Below are positions 18,280-28,100 of a DNA stretch of 64,000 bases, piece after piece. Positions within the stretch are counted from its first letter, which is position 1. Each line of letters starts with the position of its first letter. The notes below the pieces were generated by a model. That model was not told the origin of the DNA and made no database searches. It was given only the letters and a program-made list of their open reading frames with translations. Origin of the DNA: Hydrogenophaga pseudoflava NBRC 102511 (lineage in GTDB: Bacteria > Pseudomonadota > Gammaproteobacteria > Burkholderiales > Burkholderiaceae_C); contig NZ_BCWQ01000003.1 of assembly GCF_001592285.1 (NCBI RefSeq), forward strand, positions 1 to 64,000. The letters run 5' to 3'. Made by a program: the position numbers and the translations under genes.

Positions 18280-19143
18280 TCAGGCATCGGCCTGCAGCTG
18301 GGGAAGGACCTCGGCGCAGGTGGCCAGGCGCGCGCCCTGGCGCTGCAGATCCGACAGGAAAGCGGCGGCCTGCGTCTCGAAGCCGGTGACCGGACTCATC
18401 GCGTCGGTGAGCAGCATCAGCTTGTCGATCCGGCGTGAGGGCAGGTGCTGCGCCAGGTGTTCGACGGTGGCCTTGACGCAGTGGCTGCTGGCCTCGCCCG
18501 CGATGACGATGCGCTCGGCCTCGTCGAGGCGGACGATCAGCGCGGTGTTGAGCTGCGTGTCGTCGTCGGCCGCGTCGGGCACCTCGGCCTGCAGGGCGCT
18601 GTAGTGCTCGGTCCAGGGGTTGCTGCCCTTGGTGACCTTCTGCACCACGCCCAGGCGCCGGTCCTCCCAGCGGTTGTAGGCGGCCCGGACGGCGGGGTGC
18701 ACGTTGTGGCCCCAGCTGCCGATCTCGCAGTGCACGGGCCAGACCATCAGCGTGTAGCGGCCGGCCTGCTCCAGCGCGTCGAGGTAGGCGAGCGTGCGGG
18801 GCAGGGCGCTCGCATCGCGCGGCCGGTACTCGCCTGCGCGGACCTGGGCCGCAGTGATGGCGGTGAACGGCGCCACGGCCGCGCCTTCGCCGGTCTGCCA
18901 GAAGGTGGGGTGGGCGATGTCGTAGCGCTGGTGCGAATCGAGGGTGACGACGATGCGGTGAATGCCACCACCCCCGGCGTCGATCAGCGCGGCCAGGCGC
19001 AGCATGTCGGCGTGGGCGCCGCTGACCGGCAGCGCAGGTGCGGCGGGGGTCTGGCGCAGCGGGTCCACGGCGCGCCATTCCTCGGGCAGGTCACAGAAGT
19101 CGTTCTGCGGGTCGATGACCAACAAAGTGGTGCAGCTGCTCAT
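18280..19143 (-). CDS. pncA: Nicotinamidase-like isochorismatase-family hydrolase
   Basis: A 287-aa cysteine hydrolase. The catalytic Asp is in [10 protein letters not shown] near the N-terminus and the nucleophile Cys is in [15 protein letters not shown] metal-site His pair is plausible in [14 protein letters not shown]. It is longer than E. coli PncA (about 210 aa) but the surrounding pncB, nadE and nadM genes support nicotinamide deamidation as its role. It is the first gene of the operon; GGAGGACACC precedes the ATG. A divergent AT-rich dyad region lies 150 bp upstream. Confidence 0.87.
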   Translation of the reverse strand: MSSCTTLLVIDPQNDFCDLPEEWRAVDPLRQTPAAPALPVSGAHADMLRLAALIDAGGGGIHRIVVTLDSHQRYDIAHPTFWQTGEGAAVAPFTAITAAQVRAGEYRPRDASALPRTLAYLDALEQAGRYTLMVWPVHCEIGSWGHNVHPAVRAAYNRWEDRRLGVVQKVTKGSNPWTEHYSALQAEVPDAADDDTQLNTALIVRLDEAERIVIAGEASSHCVKATVEHLAQHLPSRRIDKLMLLTDAMSPVTGFETQAAAFLSDLQRQGARLATCAEVLPQLQADA

Positions 19144-19291
19144 GGTGTCCTCCTGGGTCGATGGTAGGTGAGGGCGCGCCTTTCCCCGGGCGCTGAGCCC
19201 TGCCCGGCGGTTTGTCGACGTGCTCCAGGGCGCCTCGCCGCAAGCCTGCGCGGGTGATCGGCGGCGGCAGAATGAGCCATTTTTAAAACCA

Positions 19292-19321
19292 GTAAAAATA
19301 AAAAACTAGCTTTTTATTTAC
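19292..19321. promoter_or_regulatory. AT-rich inverted repeat between pncA and the RRM gene
   Basis: GTAAAAATAAAAAACTAG faces GCTTTTTATTTAC, an imperfect inverted repeat centred on CTAG, in a strongly AT-rich island inside high-GC DNA. The 391-bp intergenic region 19144-19534 separates two divergent genes and has no gene of its own. The dyad may be an operator for the NAD operon or part of the promoter of the RRM gene, which has a leader of about 200 bp. No regulator can be named from the sequence. Confidence 0.45.
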
Positions 19322-19534
19322 ATAAGGCATATGATTCGCCGGTGAGCGGGGTTCGCTGGCATGCGCCAACCGAAGCCCCAAGGCTGGCAGCCCCTGTGCC
19401 GCACAGCCCGTCTCCCTGCCCTGCGGCCTTGCGGCTCCTGCGGCATCTGTCCTCGCGGCATCCTTTGAAGCCGCTTCTCTCTGCGCCACCGGGGCTGTGT
19501 CCCGACCACGGCGCCACTCTCTGAAAGGCTCGCC

Positions 19535-19831
19535 ATGAGCACCAAACTGTACGTGGGCAACCTGCCCTACTCCGCCGACGACCATTCGTTGCGCACCAAC
19601 TTCGCCGAGTTCGGCGATGTGGCATCCGCCAAGATCATGATGGACCGCGACAGCGGCCGCTCCAAGGGCTTCGGCTTTGTGGAAATGGGCTCGTCCGAGC
19701 AGGCCGAAGCCGCCATCAAAGGCCTGAACGGCCTGTCCGTCGGTGGCCGCAACATCGTCGTCAACGTGTCGCGCCCGAAAGAGTCGACCGGCGGTGGCTA
19801 CGGCGACCGTGGCGGACGCGGCGGCTACTGA
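19535..19831 (+). CDS. RRM-type RNA-binding protein
   Basis: A 98-aa protein with one RNA recognition motif: RNP2 LYVGNL at about residues 5-10 and RNP1 KGFGFVEM at about 46-53, then a short Gly/Arg-rich tail (GGGYGDRGGRGGY). These small single-RRM proteins are common in cyanobacteria and betaproteobacteria and often respond to cold. GAAAGGCTCGCC precedes the ATG. A clear rho-independent terminator follows the stop. Confidence 0.93.
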   Translation: MSTKLYVGNLPYSADDHSLRTNFAEFGDVASAKIMMDRDSGRSKGFGFVEMGSSEQAEAAIKGLNGLSVGGRNIVVNVSRPKESTGGGYGDRGGRGGY

Positions 19832-19854
19832 GCCCCCACGCTCCTCGCAAAGAA

Positions 19855-19880
19855 GCCGGCCCACTGGGCCGGTTTTTTTT
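19855..19880 (+). terminator. Rho-independent terminator of the RRM gene
   Basis: GCCGGCCC-ACT-GGGCCGGT forms a strong GC stem with a three-base loop, followed by eight T residues, 23 bp after the stop codon of the RRM gene. It also lies beyond the end of the convergent metY gene. Confidence 0.9.
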
Positions 19881-19902
19881 CGTCGATCGTTGGCCGATGG
19901 CT

Positions 19903-21189
19903 TCAGGCCTGAACCGCGCGGTCCAGCGCCTGGTCGATGTCCCAGAGGATGTCGTCGATGTGCTCCAGGCCGACCGAGATGCGCACCATGTCCGGCGGCA
20001 CGCCGGCCGCGAGCTGCTGCGCTTCGTCGAGCTGGCGGTGGGTGGTGCTGGCCGGGTGGCTGATGAGGGTGCGCGTGTCGCCGATGTTGACCAGGTGGCT
20101 CATGAACTGCGCGCTCTCGATGAATTTCACGCCCTGGGCCAGACCGCCCTTGACCCCGAACGCGAGCAGGCCCGAGGCGCCGCGCATCTGCTGCTTCATC
20201 AGCTCGTGCTGCGGGTGGTCGGGCAGGCCGGGGTAGTTGACCCAGCCCACGCGCGGGTCGTCCTTGAGGTACTGCGCGACGGCCAGCGCGTTGGCGCAGT
20301 GGCGCTCCATGCGCAGCGGCAGGGTTTCGACGCCCTGCAGGATCTGCCAGGCGCTGGTGGGCGCGAGCGCCGCGCCGAACACGCGCAGGCCTTCCATGCG
20401 GCAGCGCATGGTGAAGCCGAAGTTGCCGAAGGTCTCGTAGAACCTGACGCCGTGGTAGCCGGGCGAGGGCTCGGTCATGCCGGGGAACTTGCCGTTGTCC
20501 CACGGGAAGGTACCGCTCTCGACCACCACGCCGCCCAGCGTGCTGCCGTGGCCCGCGAGGTACTTGGTGGCGCTGTGCACCACGATGTCGGCGCCGAAGC
20601 GGATCGGGTTGCAGAGGAAGGGGCTGGGCACGGTGTTGTCCACCACCAGCGGCAGGCCGTGCGCATGGGCCACGTCGGCAATGGCCGTGATGTCCAGCAC
20701 CACCATGCTGGGGTTGCCCAGGGTCTCGGCAAACAACGCGCGGGTGTTGGGGCGGATCGCGGCGGCGAAAGCCTCGGGGTCGGTGGCATCGACAAACGTG
20801 GTCTCGATGCCGAACTTTTTCAGGTTGACGGCCAGCATGGTCACGCTGCCGCCGTACAGCGCGCCGGCCGCGACCACGTGGTCACCCGCCTGCAGCAGCG
20901 TGGTCAGCGCCAGCGCCTCGGCCGCCATGCCGCTGGCCGTGGCCACCGCGGCGCGCCCGCCTTCGAGCGCCGCCACGCGCTCTTCCAGCGCCGCCACCGT
21001 GGGGTTGGACAGGCGCGAGTAGACGTTGCCGAAGGTCTGCAGGTTGAACAGGCTGGCCGCGTGGTCGGCGCTGTCGAACACGAAGCTGGTGGTCTGGTAG
21101 ATCGGCAGGGCGCGCGCGCCGGTGGCGGCGTCGGGGATCTGGCCGGCGTGGATGGCCAGGGTCTCGGGCTGGAAGTTGCGGTCGGCCAT
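19903..21189 (-). CDS. metY: O-acetylhomoserine sulfhydrylase
   Basis: A 428-aa PLP enzyme of the Cys/Met metabolism family. The PLP Lys is in VVHSATKYLAGHG; other family features are PIYQTTSFVFDSADHAA, YSRLSNPT and LISHPASTTH. The length and the SRLSNPT segment fit MetY rather than MetB or MetC. It makes homocysteine directly from O-acetylhomoserine and sulfide. The gene ends near the terminator shared with the RRM gene, and the CoA-binding gene lies just upstream on the same strand. Confidence 0.92.
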   Translation of the reverse strand: MADRNFQPETLAIHAGQIPDAATGARALPIYQTTSFVFDSADHAASLFNLQTFGNVYSRLSNPTVAALEERVAALEGGRAAVATASGMAAEALALTTLLQAGDHVVAAGALYGGSVTMLAVNLKKFGIETTFVDATDPEAFAAAIRPNTRALFAETLGNPSMVVLDITAIADVAHAHGLPLVVDNTVPSPFLCNPIRFGADIVVHSATKYLAGHGSTLGGVVVESGTFPWDNGKFPGMTEPSPGYHGVRFYETFGNFGFTMRCRMEGLRVFGAALAPTSAWQILQGVETLPLRMERHCANALAVAQYLKDDPRVGWVNYPGLPDHPQHELMKQQMRGASGLLAFGVKGGLAQGVKFIESAQFMSHLVNIGDTRTLISHPASTTHRQLDEAQQLAAGVPPDMVRISVGLEHIDDILWDIDQALDRAVQA

Positions 21190-21193
21190 GGTG

Positions 21194-21661
21194 TCAGACC
21201 TGCTTCGGCCGGTGGGCCGAGATGACCTTGGTGTTGACGCCGGCCCAGTTCAGGCCGCCGAAGAGGCGCGCGTGTTCGATCTTCACGCAGCGGTCCCAGA
21301 CCGAGTCGAGCCCGCCCTCAGTCGCGATGCGGTCGGCCTCCTCGCTCATCAGGCCCAGCTGCTGCCACAGCGTTTTTGCGCCGATGGCGACCGCGCTCCT
21401 CGCAATCGCCGGGATCTCCTCGACCTTGCGGAACACGTCCACCATGTCGACCGGGAAGGGGATGTCCTCCAGCCGCGCATAACTCTTCTCGCCCAGGATC
21501 TCGGGGTAGCGCGGGTTCACCGGCACGATGCGGTAGCCGCGCTCCTGCATGTACTTGGCGGCGAAGTAGCTGGGGCGGTGCCATTCGGCCGAGAGGCCGA
21601 CCACGGCGATGGTGCGGTCGCGCGCGAGGATGCCGCGCAGGGTGGGGATGTCGTCTTGCAT
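21194..21661 (-). CDS. CoA-binding (YccU-like) domain protein
   Basis: A 155-aa protein with a Rossmann-type CoA-binding domain: TIAVVGLSAEWHRPSYFAAK, GYRIVPVNPRYPEILGEKSY and the closing KIEHARL. The start is ATG 21661; the frame is open further up, but that part is antisense to the ferredoxin gene. It sits 4 bp upstream of metY on the same strand, so they are probably co-transcribed. The family is widespread and its function is poorly defined. Confidence 0.85.
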   Translation of the reverse strand: MQDDIPTLRGILARDRTIAVVGLSAEWHRPSYFAAKYMQERGYRIVPVNPRYPEILGEKSYARLEDIPFPVDMVDVFRKVEEIPAIARSAVAIGAKTLWQQLGLMSEEADRIATEGGLDSVWDRCVKIEHARLFGGLNWAGVNTKVISAHRPKQV

Positions 21662-21680
21662 GGCCCGACACAATACCGCC

Positions 21681-21920
21681 ATGGCGAGCGAACGCAAGGC
21701 ACTGCCTGTCATCGACACGACCCGCTGCACCGGCTGCGGCTGGTGCGTGGCGGTGTGCCCGCCGCACGTGCTCTCGCTGGCGGTGGTGCCGGGCTGGCAG
21801 AAGAAGAGCACGCTGCGCGACGAGGCCGGCTGCACCGGCTGCGCGAAGTGCGCGGTGCGCTGCCCGTTCGACGCGATCGCCATGCAGCGCCTGGGCGGCG
21901 GTCCCTTGGACGAGGGATGA
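21681..21920 (+). CDS. Small 2[4Fe-4S] ferredoxin-like protein
   Basis: A 79-aa protein with two cluster motifs, CTGCGWCVAVCP and CTGCAKCAVRCP, both complete C-x2-C-x2-C-x3-CP. It starts at ATG 21681, 19 bp from the divergent CoA-binding gene. An insertion of about 25 residues (LSLAVVPGWQKKSTLRDEAG) separates the clusters. Redox partners are unknown; nothing nearby requires an obvious electron donor. Confidence 0.85.
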   Translation: MASERKALPVIDTTRCTGCGWCVAVCPPHVLSLAVVPGWQKKSTLRDEAGCTGCAKCAVRCPFDAIAMQRLGGGPLDEG

Positions 21921-21989
21921 AGCCCCCGCGCGAGCGTCCTACAGTGGCCCTCCGGCTTCCTAGGGGAAGCGTTTCACATCGGAGGTTCC

Positions 21990-22598
21990 ATGGACATCAC
22001 CGACATGATCCGCGCCGTCCAGGGCGCGCTGGGCATCGAGACCGACGGCCGTGCCGGACCACAGACCTGGGGCGCCATCTACGCCGCCCTGGTCAAGCCG
22101 ACGATCAACCGCAAGCCGCCCGAACAGGCCCTCTCCGCGGTGGACCCGCGCAGCGAAACCGCCATCGCCACCCTGCTGCCGGAAGCCCGGCCCATGGCGC
22201 GCGCGCTGGTGCAGAAGGCGGCCGCCAGCGGCATCCAGATCAAGGTGATCAGCGGCACCCGCAGCTTCGCCGAACAGGACGCGCTGTTTGCCAAGGGACG
22301 CACCGCACCGGGCCCCAAGGTCACCAACGCGCGCGGCGGCTTCTCCAACCACAACTTCGGCATCGCCTTCGACATCGGCGTCTTCAGCGGCAACAGGTAC
22401 CTGCCGGAGTCGCCCAAGTACAAGGCGGTCGGCGTGCTGGGCATGGAGCTGGGGCTGGAGTGGGGCGGCAACTGGACCACCATCGTCGACCAGCCCCACT
22501 TCCAGCTGCGCCCGGCCTGGGCACAGGACCTCCCGGAACGCGAGATGCTGGCGAGCCTGCGCGAGCGGCTCGCCAGCGGGCAACCGGTGTTCGCCTGA
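21990..22598 (+). CDS. M15-type peptidoglycan peptidase (L-Ala-D-Glu endopeptidase-like)
   Basis: A 202-aa protein with GGAGG before ATG 21990. Residues about 6-34 (MIRAVQGALGIETDGRAGPQTWGA) resemble a short peptidoglycan-binding segment. The catalytic domain has SGTRSFAEQDALFAKGR, the zinc motif SNHNFGIAFDIG and the second zinc motif DQPHFQL, as in phage and ChiX-type endopeptidases. No signal peptide is visible, so export would need a holin or lysis. It converges on the last gene of the large operon with a gap of 18 bp. Confidence 0.85.
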   Translation: MDITDMIRAVQGALGIETDGRAGPQTWGAIYAALVKPTINRKPPEQALSAVDPRSETAIATLLPEARPMARALVQKAAASGIQIKVISGTRSFAEQDALFAKGRTAPGPKVTNARGGFSNHNFGIAFDIGVFSGNRYLPESPKYKAVGVLGMELGLEWGGNWTTIVDQPHFQLRPAWAQDLPEREMLASLRERLASGQPVFA

Positions 22599-22616
22599 GC
22601 GGCACCGGCCGCCGGC

Positions 22617-25109
22617 TCAGGCCGGCATGGGCACGATGAAGGCCGGCCCCGACTGCTGGCCGGTCTGCCCGGGCACCGGCTGGCCCAGGTTGTTGTAGCC
22701 CGTCACCGTGAAGCTGTAGGTGAACGGCCCGCCACCGGCCGACGGCGGCTGCACCAGCACCACGGTCTTCTCTTCGAGCTGGCTGGGCGTGAACAGCACG
22801 CTGGCGAAGTCGGGCTCGTCGCCCGGCCCGCGCAGGTCCACCTTCAGCGCGATCAGCGCACCCAGCGTGGCCTGGGGCAGGCGCACCCGGATGCGCTGCG
22901 TGACGCCGACGCCGTCCATGATCACCGCCACGTTGCCGTCGGCCGCCACCTGGCCGGACTCGAACACCGAACCATCGCCGCGCACCACCGTGGTCTCGTA
23001 GGTGAAGGGCGGTGGCTCGGGCACCAGGGTGGGGATGCGCAGCGAGCGGCGGTCGAGCCGGGTCTCGTCGTAGATCTCCTGGAACTCGCGCCGGTAGCCC
23101 GAGGACGGCTCGTGGTAGCGGATGTCGACCACCGCCTCCATCAGGTTGGTCTGGTCCAGCAGGGGGATGAGGCGGATGTTGAGCTCGCCCTCGAAGGGCT
23201 CGTTGATGATCACCGCCGGGTCGGCGGTGGTGATCCAGTCTTCCTGCACGCGCAGGTTGCCCGACTTGAGGAAGTAGCGCGCCCGGTAGCGGAAGCTGCG
23301 GGTGGCGTTGTTGGCCAGCCGCAGGCGCCAGTGCTTGGTGGCCTCGCCGGGCTTGAGCAGCAAGGTCTTCTCGACCCGGAAGGCGTTGGAGGGGTCGTCG
23401 TAGACCAGCTCGACCTCCACCTGCGTGATCTCGCCGCTGTCCATGTCGCCCAGCGACACCTCGACGTCCATCAGTTCCACATGGTCGAGCGGCGCAATCA
23501 CCAGCTGGCGCGTGCGCTCCACCACCCAGCCGGTGGAGACCTGCGTGTTGGCCGCCGTCCAGTCGCTGTTGGGCGTGAAGGTGATGTCCAGCTTGTAGCG
23601 GTAGCTCAGGTCGCGCCGGTCGTTGAGGAAGGTGGTGAAGGTGCGCGGATCGGTCTTGCCGGGCACGAACAGGAAGCCGTCGACGTGCTGGGCGTCCTCG
23701 TTGGGCGGGCGCTCGCCGGGGTATTCCAGGTTCACCGCCACGCTGGCGATGCCGGCCTGCGCGAGGTCGGTGCCCATGGAGACGGTGGCGATCAGGCGCT
23801 GGAAGAAGCTGTCGTCCAGGCTCACGCTGCGGATGCGGTCGGCCAGGTTGAAGCCCGCCACCACGGTGCCGAACATGCCCTGCGGTGCGGCCGTGCGGGC
23901 CTCGGCCGACTGCATGGAATAGTCGAAGGTGCGCACCTGCAGCTCGTCCTGGTGCACGAACTTGAGCGAGAAGGCCACCTGGAACGGCGAGATCGAGCTG
24001 TTGCCGGCCGGCCCCGCCGCGCCCCCGCTGCCGGCGTTGGCGGCCGCCGCGCTGCGGTTGACGGTGCTGGTGGACGGCACGCCCTCGGACGGCCCGTGCA
24101 CCGCCGGCGCGGTGGTGGGCGTGGCGGTGGACGGTGCGCCCATGGGCGGCGCCAGGGCGGTGCCGGTCTGCGGCCCGGTCAGGCCGCCGAACAGCGACTG
24201 CAGCTGGCCCAGCATGCCCAGGTTGCCCGACTGGCGCGTCATGAAGCTCGGAGGCTCCAGCGCCGATTCGAAGAAGTCCTCCAGCAGCTTGGTCTGGAAC
24301 CACTGCCAGGCGTCGTCGGCCTTCTTGCGCAGGTCCTCGTCGTCGGTGAAGTTCATCACCTCGATCTGCACCGAGCCGTTGTCGCGCAGCTTCTGGAAGG
24401 CCACGCCGATGTCGGCGGCGAGGCTGACCATGCCGATCGATCCGCGGGCGCCCAGCTCGGCCTCCAGGGTCTCGTAGACGCGCTTGTATTCGGCGCGGAT
24501 CTTGATGCGGAACGAGGGGCGCAGGCCCAGGAACTCCAGGTTGTAGATCACCCCCACCGGGCTGATGCCGGTGCGCAGGCCGGCCTCCATCAGGGTGGCG
24601 GCCTCGCGGTCGAGCATCATGGCGAAGGTGGCGCGGTTGAAGCCGAACAGCGAAGGCTGTGTCGCGCCGTACACCTCCTCGTAGAGCTTGAGGCCGCGCG
24701 CCGCGGTGGGCGAGGGGGCCGGGGCGCCCTCGGGCGGGTCCTCGGCGGCGTCCTTGACCACCGACAGCCGCACCGTGCCCTTGCGGAACTGGATCGGCAC
24801 CAGCTTGACGTCGCCGTCGGCGAAGCGGCCGAGCTCGCCCTTGATGCTGCCCAGCGTGCGGTCGTCGACGCCGAGGTCGACGGTGAAGGCCATGAAGCCG
24901 CCGCCCAGCGACTGGCCGCCCGCGTCGGGGTCGAAGTCGGGGTTGTCGGTGATGTCGCGCCGGTACTTGAGGAACAGGAACTCGGGCACGCCGTCGTTGA
25001 GGGCGAGCCGGGGCCGCTCGGGCACGTAATAGAACAGGTTGGTGTCTTCGTGATCGCGGTAGATCATCAGGCCACGGATGGGGCCGATCGGTGCGTCGAG
25101 GTACAGCAT
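22617..25109 (-). CDS. Large beta-repeat paralogue (operon gene 9, 830 aa)
   Basis: The last gene of the 22.6-42 kb operon. It starts at ATG 25109 (MLYLDAPIG), 17 bp after the protease stop; the frame continues upstream but into the protease gene in the wrong frame. The N-terminus shares the pattern D-x(4-6)-FY-x2-P...D-x-G-x-P-x-F...KY with four other proteins of the operon. A middle part has SLFGFNRATFAMMLDREA and GVIYNLEFLGLRPSFRI, matching the 781-aa paralogue. A Pro/Ala/Thr/Gly-rich linker lies at about residues 330-370. The C-terminal half contains beta-sandwich-like repeats (VEVELVYDDPSNAF, VVDIRYHEPSSGY). No signal peptide or membrane segment. Function unknown. Confidence 0.85.
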   Translation of the reverse strand: MLYLDAPIGPIRGLMIYRDHEDTNLFYYVPERPRLALNDGVPEFLFLKYRRDITDNPDFDPDAGGQSLGGGFMAFTVDLGVDDRTLGSIKGELGRFADGDVKLVPIQFRKGTVRLSVVKDAAEDPPEGAPAPSPTAARGLKLYEEVYGATQPSLFGFNRATFAMMLDREAATLMEAGLRTGISPVGVIYNLEFLGLRPSFRIKIRAEYKRVYETLEAELGARGSIGMVSLAADIGVAFQKLRDNGSVQIEVMNFTDDEDLRKKADDAWQWFQTKLLEDFFESALEPPSFMTRQSGNLGMLGQLQSLFGGLTGPQTGTALAPPMGAPSTATPTTAPAVHGPSEGVPSTSTVNRSAAAANAGSGGAAGPAGNSSISPFQVAFSLKFVHQDELQVRTFDYSMQSAEARTAAPQGMFGTVVAGFNLADRIRSVSLDDSFFQRLIATVSMGTDLAQAGIASVAVNLEYPGERPPNEDAQHVDGFLFVPGKTDPRTFTTFLNDRRDLSYRYKLDITFTPNSDWTAANTQVSTGWVVERTRQLVIAPLDHVELMDVEVSLGDMDSGEITQVEVELVYDDPSNAFRVEKTLLLKPGEATKHWRLRLANNATRSFRYRARYFLKSGNLRVQEDWITTADPAVIINEPFEGELNIRLIPLLDQTNLMEAVVDIRYHEPSSGYRREFQEIYDETRLDRRSLRIPTLVPEPPPFTYETTVVRGDGSVFESGQVAADGNVAVIMDGVGVTQRIRVRLPQATLGALIALKVDLRGPGDEPDFASVLFTPSQLEEKTVVLVQPPSAGGGPFTYSFTVTGYNNLGQPVPGQTGQQSGPAFIVPMPA

Positions 25110-25126
25110 GTCAGGCTCCTTGGTGG

Positions 25127-28100
25127 TCAGGCGGGGTGGTGGAACCAGCGGATCCAGTCGCCCAGGTCGTTGTCGCCCATGGACTCCAGCGCCTGGGCCG
25201 GGTCTTCGTAGCGACGGGGCGGGGCGGCCGCGCCGCCATTGGGTGCGGCGCCAGCGGGTGGTGAACTGCCTGCGTACTGCGGGTTCTTGAAGAACACCCG
25301 GCCCGACTCGCCGCGCAGCGCCACCACCGCATGCAGACCGGTGTGGGCCGCGTCGCTGGGCGGCGCGCCCCAGTGCACCACCAGCAGCATCGGGTCGCGC
25401 GCCTGCTGGATGCGCTGCACGAAGTCGTTGCGCAAGGCATCGGTGGGCTGCGGCGCCTGCTGCGTCGAGTGAGCACGCCCCAGCAGCCCGCTGAGCGCCC
25501 GCTGCAGCTGGGCCGCCGTCACGCCGCGCCGCATGGTCTCCTGGAACACGGTGTTGACGCCGTTGGGTGCGTCCGGCGGCGCCGACGGGTCGTACTCGGG
25601 CCAGGCGCTGCCGCGCGCATAGCGCAGCACGGCCGACTGGAAGCCCAGCTCGGCGTTGGTCCGCACAAAGAAGGGCAGCGAGGCGGTGCCGGCGTAGCGC
25701 GCCACCTGGTAGACCCCGGGCGGCACCTCGATCAGATCGCCGTTGGCGAGGGTGGCCTTGGCCTCGCGGCCGAGCAGGCCGCGCAGCAGGCGCACGTATT
25801 CCGAGGCGTTGGTGTTGATCAGCAGCGTCTGCACGCTGGTGGGCCCGCAGGTGCTGGCCGTGCCCTGGTTGGTCTGGCCGTTGGGGTCCATGATTTCGGT
25901 CAGCGCGTCGTCGACCAGCTGTTCGGCAGCGGTGACACCGGCGATGTCGGGGTGCGGATCGATCTGCAGCAGCGCCAGCAGGTGGTCCACCAGCAGCTCG
26001 CGGTCCTTGAGGTCCGGCTGCTTGAGGATGGACATCTCCAGGTTGGCGGCGTTGCGAAAGCGCGTGTCCAGCAGGGTCGGCAGCTTCTGCCGCGCGCCCG
26101 GCCCGGCGAACAGCCACAGCATCAGGATCTTGCCGCGCGTGGCGGTCTCGATCTCGTTGGTGAAGAAGCGGTGGCTGAACACCCCTGCCAGCGACTGGCG
26201 GTCGGGCGAGTCGTCCGGCAGGTTGTTCCACAACCATTGCAGGAAGGCCCCCCAGGGCACCGGCATGGCGTCGACCGCGGCCTGGTCCGGCGCCACCTGC
26301 GAAGCGGCCGAGAGGTTGGTCTGGATGATGGCCAGCCGCTGCGCCAGCGGGTCGTTCTGGAAGCTGGCATCGGGCGGCCAGATCAGCACCGAGGCCGCGC
26401 CGGTGGGGTTCAGACGCACGCGGTAGTAGAGGTTGGGCGACATGGTGGACTGGCCCGCCCGCGCCTTGCGCAGCTCCTCGCGGTAGCCGTCCCACAGGGT
26501 CTGGGGCATCTGCCAGCGCGCCCGGTTGCCGGTCAGGCGGATCACCTGCACCGGTAGCTGAATCTGCTGGTTGCCGCCCGCGGCCTTGGTGATGGTGACG
26601 TCCAGCGCCTGGCCGGTGTTGTAGTAGCGCAGCGGCACATAGCCGGTGCTGGGCGCGAGCAGGGCCTGCGGGTCCCAGGCCAGCTCGATCACCGCCTCGC
26701 CGTTCTCGTTGGCGCTGATCTCGAAGGTCGGCGGCGTGTCGGCCTCGGTCCAGTTGTAGAGCATGGTGCGGATGCGCACCCAGTTGCGGCTGGCAAAGGC
26801 CGGGTAGTTGTAGGCCACGGCGGCCTCGATGTCGAGCTTGCCGTGGCCCCAGTTGTTGTTGGGCGCCGCACTGCCGGTGCCGGTCTGCGCGTCCTTGCGC
26901 GCCGTGGCCTGCAGGCCCAGGCGGATCTGCTCCTGGCGCAGGGTCGGGTTCTTCTCCAGGATCAGGGCCACGGTGCCCGCGACCATGGGCGTGGACATGC
27001 TGGTGCCGGCCATGAGCTGGTAGGTGCCGCTCGCGTCGGTGGTGCCGGGGCTGGTTTCGTCGATGGACATCGCCGACATGACGAACTCGCCCGGCGCGCT
27101 CAGGTCGGGCTTGATGCGCCCGTCGCGCGTGGGCCCGCGGCTGGAGAAGTCCGACAGCGTGCCCTTGTTGCCACCGGCATCGGCACCGGCACCGGTCTTG
27201 GTGCGGTAGCAGCCCACCGCGATGGCCTCTCGCGCACTGGCCGGGATGGCCACCGACTTGCTGACCGTGTCGGGGCTGCCGGTCCAGACCGGGTTGCCGT
27301 CCACCGGGCGCTCGATCCAGGCGTCGAACGGCACGGCGGTGGTGCCGGCGTTGGTCAGCGTGATGCGCCAGGTGCCGCTGGCGATGGACGCCGCCGTGCC
27401 CCGGGTCAGCCGGATCAGGATCTCGTTGTCGTGGTTCTGCACGCTGTCGATGCGCGAATCGATCGCCACCACATTGCCCCCGGCCAGGGTGTGGACCAGC
27501 GTGGTCGGCGCCGCGGCGCTGGCCGGCGGCACCACCACCGGCGTGGCCACGCCCGCCGGGTTGGTCAGGGTGACCGACAGCCGCTGGTTGCCGGGGTACC
27601 AGAGGTCGATGGTGTCGTCCACCACGTCGCCCGCCGGCACGCTGAAGGTCTGCACCAGGTTGCCCGAGGCCGGCACACTGCCGCTGACGGCGATGGCGTT
27701 GTCGGCCTGGTTGCCCGACGAACAGACATAGGCCCGGCCGGGGAAACCCAGCTCGCGGTTGATCGCCTGCTCCAGCAGGGTCGTGCCGTCGTGGGGGCCG
27801 ACGTTCATGCTCTGGCTCTGGTTGACCACCACCGGCCGGTTCAGGGCGGCCGCCACGCTGTAGATGTAGTGCAGGGCGTCGACCGTGCGCACCGAGTTGG
27901 CCAGCTGCAGCGTGCCGTCGCTGCCCCGGCTGTCGTTGCGCACCATGATGATGTCGGCCTCGGGCGCGACCCCGGCGAAGGTGCCGGCCGCGCGGCCGTT
28001 GCCCGCCGCGATGCCCGCCACGTGGGTGCCGTGGGCACCCCGGTCGCGGTGGCGCACCACGCTGTGGGGGTTGGCGTTGCCCAGGGCGCTGTTGATCTGG

